A stretch of 64,000 bases of DNA from Gamsiella multidivaricata. Lineage: Eukaryota > Mortierellomycota > Mortierellomycetes > Mortierellales > Mortierellaceae. How positions within the stretch are numbered: position 1 is the stretch's first letter; the number at the start of each line of letters is the position of its first letter. Positions 46,091-58,445 of this stretch are shown in pieces. The stretch spans positions 186,001 to 250,000 of the forward strand of contig NW_026251766.1 in NCBI RefSeq assembly GCF_025024155.1, written 5' to 3'. A program made the translations under genes and the position numbers. Below the pieces are notes generated by a model, which had not been told where the DNA came from, did no database searches, and saw only the letters and a list, made by a program, of their open reading frames with translations.

Positions 46091-47605
46091 CTACTTCTCG
46101 TCCTCCTCTGGATCTGCACCGCAGCCTCGCTTGTCGTGGCGCTTCAGCTTATCCAAACGACCGAACCGTTCACCGCACCGACTGCAGGTGTAGCGCCCAA
46201 CCTCCTCATGTACATTGCGGACATGACGGACATAGTCGGTGCGGCGTTTGAAGGGCCTTCCGCAGATGCCGCAGAGGAAGGCAGGGACCTTGAGATGGCA
46301 GCGAGAGTGTGATGCCAACTCTCCCTTGGTCGGAAAGGCCTTCTCGCATTCATGGCATTGAAATCGTCTCGGAGCAGGAGTGGCTCCTGCCACCCCAAGT
46401 TCCGTCGACCTGGCAGCGCGGGGCTGGTAAGGGGTCTTTCGCGAGCGAGTCGAGGGCGTAGGTGTTGGTGGCGTCGAAGGTGAACCGAGGTAGCGGTTAT
46501 TGGGACGGGCACCAGCCGAGGACTGCTGCGATTGCAATGTAAAATAGTCGCCGTACACAGGCACTGAAGCGCCAGTATATCGACCGTCAGGCGTATGCGA
46601 GAATCCATAATGGGGTGTGGCTGGTGGTGTAGGTGTCAGCGAATTGTATCCTGGGGCACCCGCTGTGACATAGGCAGGAGGGTATGATCCGTTTGAAGTC
46701 GGGCTATGGGATCCAATGCTGTAAGGAGATGGCGCCTGGTGCTGTCCATGATAGAAGGATGATGGAGGAGAATCGGGGGCACCGTGGCCGTCCGAGTTCA
46801 TGCGCTGAGGGAACGCAGAGAGGACCGAGGGAGAGCCCGAGGGGTCGGGGCTGTGTTGATAGTGCTGGGCCTGAGGAGAGTAGCCCTGATTGGAGTCGGC
46901 ACCAAAGGTCGAGGGATCCATCGATTTAGCATTACCAGCATGCTTGAACGGATAGGCTTGGCTTTGATAAGGAGCGCCGCTGTATGAGTAGGGCATAACA
47001 TTGTCAAAAATGAGGTTGGGCTGACTCATGGTCGAAAACGAGGTCGAAGGCGAGGACATGGTAGCGAGTGTCGGGAGCGTAGCCACTGGCACAGCCATTG
47101 ATGAGGGGAATGTTGACACAGGCATGGCTCCAACTGAGGGATGGAATGATTGGAACTGCTGTTGCGGCTGCGAATTGTCCTGGTACGGATAGTTGCTATA
47201 CTGCTGCTCACCACTCTCTGGGTGCTGCTGAGTTTGCTGTTGCTGCTGCTGATATATGCCCTCCTCCGAAGATGAAGACGAAGAGCCGTTCAGAATCCTA
47301 TTGAGTCTCATCCGATCCCGCGGTTGCTTGACTCCAGGACCAGCTGGGTGTCTTTGAACACCGTCTATGCCACCCATGGGTTGGTCAACCATGTAGGTGC
47401 CGGTCTCTGAGGGAGCGAGATTTCTGTTGTTCTCGTCCACGTAAAAGTCTCTGGGGTCGGACTCAAGTTTTGGGGCCAAAAACATTTCCTCGGTGTAGGC
47501 GCTGCCGCTGCAGGTACGTTGATGAGAGCTCTGACGGGGTCCGTTGGCAAAGGCGATATCTCGGTCGATGGTAGTCGGAGTCAGATAGGTGGTGCCGAAG
47601 GACAT
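46091..47605 (-). CDS. C2H2 zinc-finger transcription regulator
   Basis: A single uninterrupted frame of 504 residues, unusual here because most neighbours have introns. Residues 1-400 are low-complexity, rich in Gln, Ser, Pro, Tyr and Gly with a poly-Gln run (about residues 118-126), typical of an activation or prion-like domain. The DNA-binding part is C-terminal (about residues 412-500) with three C2H2 fingers: FQCHECEKAFPTKGELASHS, FLCGICGRPFKRRTDYVRHV and YTCSRCGERFGRLDKLKRHD. The third finger ends RHDKRGC, so its last zinc ligand is Cys in place of His. A basic patch (TRSRKTPYQPRAARS) just before the fingers could be the nuclear signal. Target genes cannot be inferred. The long 5' gene-free region suggests elaborate regulation. 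Confidence 0.85.
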   Translation of the reverse strand: MSFGTTYLTPTTIDRDIAFANGPRQSSHQRTCSGSAYTEEMFLAPKLESDPRDFYVDENNRNLAPSETGTYMVDQPMGGIDGVQRHPAGPGVKQPRDRMRLNRILNGSSSSSSEEGIYQQQQQQTQQHPESGEQQYSNYPYQDNSQPQQQFQSFHPSVGAMPVSTFPSSMAVPVATLPTLATMSSPSTSFSTMSQPNLIFDNVMPYSYSGAPYQSQAYPFKHAGNAKSMDPSTFGADSNQGYSPQAQHYQHSPDPSGSPSVLSAFPQRMNSDGHGAPDSPPSSFYHGQHQAPSPYSIGSHSPTSNGSYPPAYVTAGAPGYNSLTPTPPATPHYGFSHTPDGRYTGASVPVYGDYFTLQSQQSSAGARPNNRYLGSPSTPPTPTPSTRSRKTPYQPRAARSTELGVAGATPAPRRFQCHECEKAFPTKGELASHSRCHLKVPAFLCGICGRPFKRRTDYVRHVRNVHEEVGRYTCSRCGERFGRLDKLKRHDKRGCGADPEEDEK

Positions 47606-50600
47606 TTGCTTGTAGAAAGACAGACTTTTTCGCTATTTGCTTTGCCTTGCTCCAGAAAAAAGAGAGGGTGTGTGGACGGTACTGTTGTCTTCTTATGAAA
47701 GGGCGAGGCAGGAAGACAAGAGGCTCTCTATAAGGTGAGGGATGAAAATAGACAATGGGGCCATTGGTTAGCTGCGAATACAAATATATCAATCAGGCAT
47801 ATGATATGGTGTGGACCAATACATGCATGGCACGAGCAGACATGCGGATGGAAATGAGAGGGTGTATAGTAAGGTAGACTATAGGACCAGGAGGGGGATC
47901 CTGATATGCATAGGCAGAAGTAGAGTTCAGGTACAGGTTCAGATTCAGGTACAGATTCAGGTAGAGTCCAGGTTCAGGAACAGGAACAGGAGTGGGTGAT
48001 ATTTAATACTGCTATTTTTAATGGCGATGGCCCCACACCGATGCCAGAAATGCAGCTGCATCCCTCTTTTACCATCTTCACACCACTTTCGGCACCAAGA
48101 ATAAGCACCACAGCGGGCATTATTTAAATGGTTATTGAATATGAAATGAATTGGTTGATAATTGGATGTAGACAAACGAAGCCTGTAAGTTGCATAGACT
48201 TGTCTGTTGTGTTCACAAATTTAAAATTCAAAGTACGATGGGGCAGTTGGATGGGTGGGATAGATGGATGTGGTGGAAAGCACAACAAGGCAGCTTGCAA
48301 AATAAATAAAAAACACGCTTCAACGGACAGATACACAAACACACAAATACGCATGCACAACAAACAACAACAACTGCCAAGCACACAGAAGGACAGACGG
48401 GGAGGGAAGAGACCAAAGAAAAGTAATAAAGTAAATACACAAGTACTGTGGCAAGAGAAGGACAGATATGGAGATAAATTAGATGGGCATGGGCAGGGAG
48501 GGAAGAGGAGGATGGGGATGTCTGATGTGGTCTACACGGCATAATATGCAGTCCATGTATGTAGCGGATAAAAATAAACATAAACATAAACATAAAAAAA
48601 AAGGCAGCAAATGGGATGCACCTTTCGACCCCGCCCTAATTTTTAAAATTAAAGAGGGAGGGCCAATTGAAATACGAGAAAAAAAAACACCACCGACGGC
48701 CGACCGAGAACCCAGCCTCTCCATACCAGGTGCATGGTGCATGTATTTGTTTATACACGCAACAACCGATCCATGTACCAACCACATCCCCCCTACAACT
48801 CTCGACACTCCAGCCAACAATATTTACAATATCGTTGACACCCCTCTCCATACATCGGGGTATCAGGACCATTTTTGACAGGAGTGACATTGAACAGACC
48901 CAAAAGAAAAGAAAGTGCAGGAAGTATAGCAACCAAAAAAAGAAAAATCAGGTACGGCTGAGACATGCCGTATCAGAAAATGGTGTGGAGTCGCGTCGCG
49001 AGGTTCTCAATTCTCAATAAATGTTTCGGCCTTTCCGCTCACGCTATTTGTGCTCAGAGGTAAGAAACATTAACAAGGTAATTAAAATAAAACAATAAAA
49101 CAGCATCACGGAGATGATGGAAGGAAGGAGGACAAGAAGTGGAGGGAAGAGAAAAGAGGGAGAGGCTCACAATTCAGATGGAACAATGGACATGCTCAGA
49201 TGAGGCCTTGAGAGGCGGATGACAGGGCTTTAACCACTTACCAGTCAGTGATGTATGTAGAAGAGACGAGGAAAGAGAGAGCACAGCGGATTTGTAACGG
49301 GTAATTGTGCGTTTAAGGAATAAAAAAGATGAGCGCTCGTCAGATTGATTAGAAGGAGGGTAGGGATGATGAGAAAAAGAAAAGAGATGAGCAAGAAAAG
49401 TCAAGAGGTCGGGTGGTGACTGCGAGTAGGTTCAGGTAGGGTAGGGTATGAGAAGGAGGGATGGGATAAACTAGGGCTGGATTGAGTTTTGATTTGTGGT
49501 CGTAAAAAAAAAATGTCGGGGCGGGGTTGTTGTGGGATTGAGTAAAAGGAGAGATAGTGAATGGACACTACAGGAGGATGGGAATGAGAGAAGTGAGAGA
49601 AAAAAGAGAAAACGAGAAGGCAAGAGAAGGAGTGAGAAAAAAAAAAGAAAAGACGAGAAGGCAAGAAAAGGAAAGGTTGGTGAAGGTCAGGGTGTGGGTG
49701 GTTGCTTTGTTTATAGGTATTGTTGTTGGCTGCAGTCGATGCAAGGTGAGGGGTTCGTTAAAAGTAAAGAGGAAGACGTTAGACTAGAACATAAAAAAAA
49801 TAATGTACGGGTACACGTTTTTTGGTCTATGGGTCGAGGGTCATGAACATGAAGAAAGAAAAAGGAATGAGGAAAGAAGGATGGGATGATGAGACGGAGA
49901 AGACGAAGGGGATTGATTGATTTATTAAAACAACAAGGTTTGGTGTTAAAAATACGCGAACACTAGCTGAGACGGCATGGCTGCTGTATGCAATCTGTCG
50001 ACAGCAACTACACCCATTACAATCACACTCAAAGCAGAGATTTACATCTTCAAACTGTCTGGACCGTACAATCCGAAAAAAAGAGAGTTGAAGTGAGAAT
50101 GTTAAAAGAACTGCCGGCACATCTTGATCTTGCCTTCTTCCGTCTATCCTACTCCATCCGCACCGTTGTATCTTCCCCCTACTCTGCCTTCGAGCACCGT
50201 CCTTGGACATTGCCACCATCGATTATTTGATCTTTTTACTAAAAGCGCTCATGTCACTGTTCTGTAGGCTCTTTTCCGCTGAGGAGTTATATAATATGTG
50301 TCTTTTCCGATGGCATACAGCACAGCAGCGTAGATTGCAGCTGGAGCATGGACCAGTCTATCATGATAGCCCATCAAGGTCTCCACTTTTTTTTTCAGGA
50401 CAATGTTCCCAGTTGGATTTCTACTATTAGGAGCTCGAGGCAATACCTCCGGCGGAACATACTAATAAAAACATACAGATATTTAGAAGACCTCGATGAT
50501 ATAACGGCATTGGCAAATGCAAGGGGTTTGCGGCAACGCACGTTTCAGCCAAAGGGCTCCCCTCAAAGTCCATGCCAGTTGGTATAGCGCACTAAGCGCG

Positions 50601-51867
50601 CTTCTAATTCGGCGACAAAGCTAGACGCTTACTCTTCACTCGCTGGGCGTAACGAGCACTAGCCCTTTAACCCATCAAAAACACGTCGACAAAATAAATG
50701 AAGAACGAGGCTATAAGAGGGTAGTTTTTCGGCGCCAGTAGTCTAGGCGACCATGATGTCCCTAAGTAGTTGTCGCATCCATATAGCAATCATCTACTAT
50801 CGAAAGTAACAATGACTCTGGCCGGATACTGTCGTAAAGGCAAACACGGTGCGTGATACTGGAAGTAAGAGGAGACTAGTCAGTTGGATAGAAGTACGTT
50901 CTTATGCGGCGGCATCGTTTAGGTTTCTTAATGCCAAAAGTCCCGCCAGTTTTATCTATTATTTATTTTGTGTATCGTATGCATAAATAGACTCTAACTG
51001 TCTTGTTGACTAGGGCAAACACAACGTCCAAGAAAGTGAATTATAGCGCTCTCCTTTTTTCTTTCTAGTGCATGGGCAAGGAGATCAAGAGCGAGCGAGA
51101 GGAAGAGCTCGCAAGAGAGATGGAGGGACAAGGTTTAATATTTTTGCGTCGTAAATATGAGCATGCAAGACAATTGGTGAGCACTAGATAAATGAGATCT
51201 TTAGGTATCCTTGACCTTGACCTTGACCTTAATTTTTTTTTCCTGGAGGGCCGATATTTTTAGTCCATCGAGCTACAGTATAAAACCCCATAATTAACGA
51301 AAAAAAAAAAACCTCAGTGCTATTGGAAAAGAAAAACAAGCTTAAGATTCAAAGATGCTCGCGCAATTGTGTATGCCGCATATAAGGAGTTCATGGACCT
51401 CTCATGTCGATGCAATGCATCCAGCATATTTTTGGTCTCGGTATTACTCTAGGATTATATTTTTATCTAATATTAATAGGACCAGTTCAGATCTGGGCGA
51501 GAGTCGTAGACGTTATTCGTCGGGAAGGTTCATCAGAAATAGAACTAGAAGCTAGTGCCGATATATGTCCATTGGAGTTGAATACTGCACCAAGTGGTCG
51601 GCGAGCATTGCACCTGGTATAGGTTTAGTTAGTCTACTATGGAATGCCTTCGCACAAACATCTCCTTCACATTCTTGACTGCCTCGCCCTCGCCAGCCTA
51701 ACGTAAGCTGATACTGTGAAGTAATCGATAGACTGGAGTTTGAATAATGGACTACAGCTACTGAAGAAAATTTTTAGTACGGAGCACTTTGTCATTCATT
51801 GACAGGTTCGTTTTCGAGCGAAATCCTGCAACGTACTCCAACGCAGCGATAGGTTGTAGATAAAATA
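47606..51867. other. 4.3-kb gene-poor region upstream of the C2H2 gene
   Basis: No frame on either strand shows recognised domains or convincing exon chains. The region holds a 12-base minisatellite (47925-47990), long A/G-rich tracts near 48540-48700 and 49480-49690, and short direct repeats of CCTTGA near 51210-51230. The 300 bases next to the C2H2 start probably contain its promoter and leader. A long non-coding RNA or an unrecognised short gene cannot be excluded. Confidence 0.5.
47925..47990. repeat. Degenerate 12-base minisatellite (TTCAGGTACAGA-like)
   Basis: Five to six imperfect tandem units alternating TTCAGGTACAG, TTCAGATTCAGG and TTCAGGAACAGG, in the gene-free region upstream of the C2H2 gene. 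Confidence 0.85.
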
Positions 51868-52397
51868 TTGTGCCTTTCAAATAAAATTGTAAAAATTTCA
51901 ATGCGCTATCGTCGAGATACGGTATTCGAGGTGCTCTCTAAACAAGATTTGATTTCACGCTATTCGAGTTCTCAGCTCCTTTTCATAATCTTGGGGTCGG
52001 TGTATCAAGATATGGTAGTTACTTATCGACCCAATTGGTGATACTAGATGTGGAGATGCCCAAGAGAGTTGAAACATCTTTGATATCCATGCCCATGATG
52101 CAGAAAAGGACTATGGCACGCCATCGAATATCCTCAGAATAGACCATCCTAGATTGTTCGAGGACCTCGATTATGGACCCCACCTGGAATAGAGGAGTGA
52201 GGATAGGGGTATTCCTTATGTTTTTGGTATTTTTTTTTTGCAAAAAGGTAAGGAATAGTGAAACCATGGGCTTAACGGGGATGTTATCTTAGTTGAGGAT
52301 CTCTACTAGAGATGAGTCATGTCGCTATTCGAGGCTCTCGTTCGTTGGTATCCTTAGATTAGCTCAGAAATTTTACAATTTTATTTGAAAGGCACAA
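51868..52397. mobile_element. 530-bp TIR element with TA target duplication, deletion derivative
   Basis: The left end TTGTGCCTTTCAAATAAAAT, continuing as TGTAAAA, is matched almost perfectly by the inverted right end finishing ATTTGAAAGGCACAA. TA flanks both ends (51866-51867 and 52398-52399). The inner flanks share CTATTCGAG/CGAGGTGCTCTC-like motifs. The element carries only a short transposase-like fragment on the minus strand (separate entry), so it is probably a non-autonomous internal-deletion derivative of a Tc1/mariner-type transposon. Confidence 0.75.
52019..52267 (-). pseudogene. Transposase N-terminal helix-turn-helix fragment
   Basis: The last 45 residues read YSEDIRWRAIVLFCIMGMDI, then KDVSTLLGISTSSITNWVDK and a stop. 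This is a homeodomain-like helix-turn-helix of the type found at the N-terminus of Tc1/mariner-class transposases in fungi (YS/TEDxRWRAIVL, then a recognition helix). The 37 residues before it look like random translation. No DDE/D catalytic part is present inside the element, so it cannot be an active transposase. Confidence 0.55.
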
Positions 52398-52920
52398 TAG
52401 TTGTTAACATCAAAAACATGGAACAGCTATCGCCGAATGCTGTGGCTAGTTTTTTTTTTACACTGCTACAACAACATTCGCAATATACGGATCCGACGAT
52501 ACATGTAGCATTCAATGAACCATTGTACAATGCACATAGATAATTCTGTCCGCACTCTCGAAGGCCTTCATTGCACCACGTTTCCCTCGCCGTAAGCAGC
52601 AACGTTCGAAAGCGTAGCCATATCTTGAGCGTGTAGATCCATTGATGTGAGCCAAAACAGGTGAGGTCAGCAAATACGATAAATTATTCAACTTTGGTGC
52701 TCTTCAGGGACGTGGTCTTCAATGACAGTTCGCAGTTGTTGGTTGCACATATGGGTGTTGAAGCATTTGGCACGAGGTTCCTCATGGAAGGATCCTTGGA
52801 GTAATGGTTAGACATCACAATAACTTAAGGGTATTAATACACAAGTGACCAATGCAGGTTGATGGTGTTCTTTCTCTTCCTCGTAAACCCCCCTCCTTCT
52901 TTTCCTTCACTTCTGGGCAA
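52398..52920. other. Promoter interval of the Mgr3-like gene
   Basis: About 520 bases without a supported gene. An in-frame upstream ATG at 52852 would give the Mgr3-like protein a 23-residue longer N-terminus. Confidence 0.5.
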
Positions 52921-54602
52921 ATGATCCGCACAGTAGGAATTGCCTCAACAGCACTTTTAAGACCTGCCGCGGCCGCCATCCGATCTACCAGGTCTATCCA
53001 CACCGGTGCCAGCAATGGAGTCACTAACCACCTGTCACACACAACACATTCAAAGATCTTGAAAGGAAGAGATCTTGCTGTTTTGTCACTCCCAGCTACC
53101 ATCCGCCCTTACTCGTCTTTCCCTCGTGCTGGACTCCGGAGTGTTCCTCTCGCAGCTGTAGCGCTTATTTTGGGCGGGTTGACACTTACAGTCATGGGAC
53201 TCTGGCAGTTCTACACCTCGGGCGTTAACGTCTTCCCAGAAGCCATCCGTAACGATCTTCGCAAGGCGCTTTATTATCAAAATTATGGCAACGATAGGGA
53301 AAAGGCTGTTGCTTTTTATCGTAGCGCACTTAACGCAGCTATGCATCATCCGGATCTGAGGGTCGACGGTCCAGAGGTGACGGGAATCATGATCCAGCTT
53401 GGCACGATGTTTCAGGACATGGGCCGCACGCACGAAGCTATCGACGTGCTTGTGATGACATTTGAATGCCTCGTCCATGGCCGGACCGTGGGTAGAGGAA
53501 ATGACTTCACTAAGACGGATATTGGTGTGAACGACAGCCAATTTATAGAGCAGGGGCAGCAGGATCACGGCATTGAAACACAGTTTGATCAACCTACGGA
53601 ACAACCGCAAGTGCAGCATGGGCTAAGGGTTATGGATGGGACTACACGACTCAAGGCAATTGGAGTCGCACAAAAGCTGGGTGATTTGTATCACTCTATC
53701 AAGAAGGATAAGCAAGCAGAGCAGTACTATCTTTGGTCTATCGAGCAGCTGATGAAGAAGCACTACGAGATCGAGAAGCACACTGGAGACAATTCCGGAG
53801 AAGAAGGCTTGCGGAACGCGAGGGATCAAGACGCCTTGCAGCAGCAATTCAACTTTGAAAAGCTACCAAGCTGGATGACCAAAATGGACTTGGGCGCCAG
53901 TTTAGAAGCTTTGGGTGGATTTTATACCAGTAAAGGCATCTACTCGTAAGTCATCATTTTGTTTCTGAGAAATGCTGTGATACTGTGTTATCGAAGATAT
54001 CCTGGCGCGAATTAAGTATTCATATCTGTTATGTTCATTTCAGGAATGCACTCCCGCTCTACATGCGTGCATTGTCTTTGGTTGATGAACGTTCGTGCCA
54101 CGCAGCCGTGTTAATGTAAGTATGGCCACTGCGGACTTTTTTTTTTGGATTATTGCTGATATGTTTACACTGGATTGACTATTTGCTGCGATATACTACT
54201 GTAGGTGCAACATTTCAGATGCGTTTGCGGGATTAGGCAATATTGAAGATGCAACAGGATGGGCTGAGCGAGGGCTTAAGGTCGGGACCAGCAGCAGTGG
54301 CCAGGAGTGCGATGAAGGCTGTGGAGTTCTATTGTACAATCTCGGGATGCTTCATGAGGTGCGAACGATTTTTCTGCACCTGCATTTCTTTTGTTTGCTC
54401 ATTCGTTCCCTCAATATACACTTACTGGAAATTGTTGTTGATTGTGCTGAAACCATAGATGAGGGGCGATATTCTGAGGGCACGGGATTACTATAGACAA
54501 TCCAAGCAGCATGGACTGAAGACGGGCTTTAACCAGTGCATTGTTGAATCGAACAAGGCCTTGGGGCGCATTAAGGAGGCCAACGAAGGCATGCAGCCAT
54601 AG
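52921..54602 (+). CDS. Mgr3-like mitochondrial inner-membrane TPR protein
   Basis: Four exons in phase: 52921-53945, 54044-54115, 54205-54358 and 54459-54602 (464 residues). The N-terminus (MIRTVGIASTALLRPAAAAI, then RSTRSIHT) is a good matrix-targeting presequence: basic, Ser/Ala-rich and without acidic residues. One membrane segment follows at about residues 78-100 (VPLAAVALILGGLTLTVMGL). The remainder is TPR-like helices beginning RKALYYQNYGNDREKAVAFY and ending MRGDILRARDYYRQSKQHGL. This layout matches yeast Mgr3, a TPR adaptor of the i-AAA protease Yme1 that faces the intermembrane space. The start at 52921 is preferred because it opens the presequence directly. A Gln/Asp-rich insertion at about residues 190-235 separates the TPR blocks. 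Confidence 0.8.
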
Positions 54603-54935
54603 AGGCTTATGGTGCCTGAAGGTGAAATTAGAAAGGCATTTCCGGCGTCCTGGGTATTTGTGTCTATCATAGGGAGGGATGACGGCTACCTCAAAAGTTG
54701 CTGTCTGAGTGATGTGTCAGAATGCTAAAATAAATTCGTGTTGAACGCTGGCCCTACGCGTGCAAAAAATCTTCATCCATTCTTTCAGCGACCTCCGTCT
54801 CGATCGCCTTTCCATTCCTCGTTTCTTTTCCTCGCTCTCGATTTTCTGTCTCATTCGCATTCCTTCTCAGCCCATTCCTCTCGCCTCCTCTCGCCTCCTC
54901 GTGCTCCTCCCTTCCTGCTTCTGATCTCGTAGAGA

Positions 54936-57900
54936 ATGACAACTTATACCGGCCGCCCAACCACCAAGGGTGGAAAGGCAGTGTTTATTCAAAGGTAATG
55001 ACCATCACTGTGTCCTCTTCCCAACCTCTTCAGGTCCAATTGCCCCTTCTTCAGTTGAGCTTAGGGATGGAAGACGTGTCAATGAGCACCTACAATCAAA
55101 TCTAGCCGATTGCAACCTGGAAAAGCAAAGAACCTCTCAACACAGCAAATCATAAACTAGATCGACAAGGAGACAGAGTGAAACTACGCGGTTGATGAGT
55201 CCAGCAGACGAAAAAGCGTCCTGCCAGCTGTGGCCTTGACTAGGACTCACAACAATCTCGCTCTTCAGTAGGGGCGGAAAGGCAAAGTGGGGTGCCCAAT
55301 CCCCTCCCACGACCACGCAGTCTGGCCACTCATCCAGCAGCAGCCCCGCACCACCATCCCCGAGCTCTGCGGCTAACAAGGAAATTATCCTCAGTGAAGC
55401 TGATTTGAAAAACATGCATGACCGTATGCTGTTCCTGCTGTCAAACATGATCGTAAGTGCACTCGGCACCGACACTCGCAACGGCGCCCCGAAGATAGAT
55501 TGTATTACTGTAGCTTTGTGCAAACACAAAGGCCTAACATGGTGAGCATGCGCTGATCATAATGGTACACTTCTAGGGCTTGAAAGTGGAAGTCGCTGTA
55601 AAGAACGGCTCGAAGTACCAAGGATTCTTCCACACGGCTTTCACGGAAGGAGATCTTGGAGTCGTTTTGCGACTAGCCAAGCCAGTTTCTGGCCAAGATA
55701 AGAAGAAAGACGTGCCCCTGACCAAACAGATCATTATCCTCGCCAAGGACTGCACAGCTATCAACGTCGTAGGTGTCGACTTTCTTCCTCAGGAGAGGCC
55801 TGGCCCTGAACGTGGCGAGCGCGAAGGTACTGCTCAGGCAATTACACTGGTATCGACCACCACGTACGGCAAGCTTCATTCATGTGGCTCACTACGTGTT
55901 CTCTTGTTCCTGAGCAGGTTTTAAAACGGATACGGACATCAGTCGGTCTGGTGACATCAGAGAGCGGGATCTTAAAAAGTGGGCTCCCGAGGAGCACACA
56001 GCCTTTCTTGATATCGAAGGTGACCTTGGTGATGGACATCATAATGGAAGGGCTGGTTGGGATCAGTTTGCCGCCAATGAACGACTCTTTGGGGTCAAGA
56101 CCGACTTCAACGAAGAGCTGTACACGACAAAACTGGACCGTTCAGGGGCAGATTTCAAAGCGCGCGAGCAGCAGGCCATTCAAATCGCAAATGAAATCCA
56201 GCAGAGCGTCTCGAACAACGTCCATTTGCGGGAAGAACGCGGCCTAACCGTAGATGATAGTGGTCTTGATGAAGAGGATCTCTATGGCGCTGTCGTTCGT
56301 GATCCCCTGCCTGCTTCTAACAAATATATGCCCCCAGCGATGCGGCGTCAGCAGGAACTCAGCCAGCAAAAACGACCATCTACACCCTCACAGCAGACAG
56401 GCCGTCCACTACCCGCACCTGCTCAGTCGACGTCTTCAATCCATACGGCGGCTCAGGTCAGTAGATCAGCACAGCAGTCGACCTCATTGGCTCAACTGAC
56501 CCAATCCTCGCAACCGCAAAAGTCATTTTCAACTGATCAAATGCCCTCTTCATCGACCGCTGCCGTCGAAGCTGCCGTTCCTGTTGCGAAGCCTGCCGAG
56601 GGCGCTTCTGTCGGTCGATCTAATTCAACGAAGGGCGGTAACCCACAGTTCAATCTGAACGACCTGCGCACGCACAACCCGGTTTCAACACTTTTGAATG
56701 CGGCTACCATCCAAGGATCAAAAAACCAGCAGATTCCTGAGCATGCCGTAGATTCGAAGCAGATCGAGGACAATCTTGCCAAGTTTGCAATGACGGCGCG
56801 TACCTTCGCGACAAATGATAAGGCTTTGGTAAATCAAACCAAAATTGGACTCACGCAGCGCAGGACGGAGTTGCTGCAAAAGGAGAAAGACGGCCTGGCT
56901 GCAGAATTAAAGCAGTTTGGCAAGGAGCTCACCGTAAGCTGCTGTGAACACGAACTTGTTCGCTATCTTGGGTTTTAATATACCATCTATACTTACACTT
57001 AGTGCTCATATTTCAATCTAGAAAAAACTCAATACGCCCGTACCAGATGACGTTAAGGAGATTTTTGGAAAGAAGAACGAGCAGTCTGCAACGGTTGAAA
57101 AGACCAAGGAGAGCTCTCCGGCAGAACTGTCGGAGAAGGATATGGACAGAAACAAGGACGAGGACAAGGGCAAAGAGGAAAAGGAGAAGGGGAAGGAAAA
57201 ATCCGATACAGAGACCAAGGACGCCAAAGCAGATTCTACAAATGCACCTACGACTAGCACTGCGACATCATCCTCTGCAGGAAAGCCTGTCGATGGGCGA
57301 ACCAACTCAGGCGGCTCGTTCAAGTTTAATGTCAAAGCCTCAGTGTTCAAGCCGAATGTCAATGCCGCACCCTTTACACCCTCCTTTGCTGTCGGAGATA
57401 AGAAGGCCGGTCCAGGCGGTCCAGGCATACCGGACAAGAATATGTTTTTTGGAAAAGTGGTAAAAAAAGGGGCTCTTCCTTTTCAGGATTCCATGTCGAG
57501 CCCCTTCAGGAAGGATCAGACTACGCCAAACCCTGTCACTATCACTCCAACGTGGCCATATGGGCAACGCCCCTTCCGTCACTTATTTCAGGTGACGAAC
57601 CGGTACGAAGAAGATATGATGTTCAGTCAGGGCATAGGACAGCACGGTGCAAATACCGTCGGCAGCTATTATGCAATGTCTGCTTACAACTACGGGCCGT
57701 CAGGCCAGTTCGGACCGCCGCCCATGACCATGGCTGGGCCCAATCATATGGTGCCGTTCATTGCCACCACCGGGCCAGTTCCCTTTTCACAGCCCACTCC
57801 ACCTCCAGGAATGCCTCACACCGGCACAGGGCCTGGCTTCCCTCAGATGGCACTGACCTCAGCACGTAAGCGATGCCGTCACCATCTGTCCTGCAAGTAT

Positions 57901-58445
57901 TCTGATAAAACTGTTCTTACGTACCCTATTTTGTTTGCTTCGTTTATCATAGCTCACTATACAACACAGGGATTCCCCCCCGGCCGGTCGGGCATGATTC
58001 CGCATATGGCCATGTACGCATACCCGCCAGCCGCTCATGGTAATTTTGCTTTGATGTTTGCAATCGAGAACGTATATTCCCTTGAACCGATGGCCGTTAA
58101 CACAATCTTTATCATCGCATTATCTTTTCAATCTAGGCGGGCATGTAATGATGCGGTATCCACCACCAGAAATGATGTCCCCTATGGGCCCCAACGGAAT
58201 GATGATGCACCCACGACCTTTAGGAATGGAACCTCAAATGATGCATTATCCGCCGAGTGGACGGGAACAAGCCGTTAACGAAGGTACGACCTCTTATTCT
58301 GGCGCGCATTCATGCTCACTGCCCCGGGCTGGCTGCAATCTTCCAGATTCGTTGTAAGCCAAGCTAACAGATACCCATATCTGTAATGCTGTAATAATAT
58401 TGCCTAATAATAGATGTTACGCCCGATACCACTTCCACTAACTGA
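54936..58445 (+). CDS. Ataxin-2/Pbp1-like stress-granule protein
   Basis: Eight exons in phase: 54936-54994, 55272-55452, 55577-55826, 55918-56933, 57022-57865, 57953-58039, 58137-58283 and 58414-58445 (871 residues). The Lsm-like ataxin-2 N domain starts DRMLFLLSNMIGLKVEVAVK and continues NGSKYQGFFHTAFTEGDLGV. The LsmAD domain follows at about residues 165-250 (TDTDISRSGDIRERDLKKWA; WDQFAANERLFGVKTDFNEE; KYMPPAMRR). Then come a Gln/Ser/Pro-rich region, a charged Lys/Glu stretch, and a PAM2-like motif FKPNVNAAPFTPSF that would bind the MLLE domain of poly(A)-binding protein. The C-terminus is Pro/Met/Gly-rich. Pbp1/ataxin-2 regulates poly(A) tail length, translation and stress-granule assembly in the cytoplasm. 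Domain order is canonical. Splicing of the last two short exons is the least certain part. Confidence 0.93.

Noticed and set aside
48540..49700. A/G-rich open frames on both strands
   Set aside because: Purine tracts suppress stop codons in some frames; composition is simple-sequence and there are no splice or domain signals.
50580..50660. Possible tRNA near GGTATAGCGC
   Set aside because: No matching acceptor stem, no GGTTCGANNCC B-box and no cloverleaf could be drawn.
52815..53619. Minus-strand frames opposite the Mgr3-like gene
   Set aside because: They are shadows of a spliced gene with a presequence, membrane segment and TPR helices on the plus strand.
55137..55529. 130-codon minus frame in the ataxin-2 region
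   Set aside because: It overlaps exon 2 of the ataxin-2 gene, whose plus reading continues in phase into the Lsm domain.
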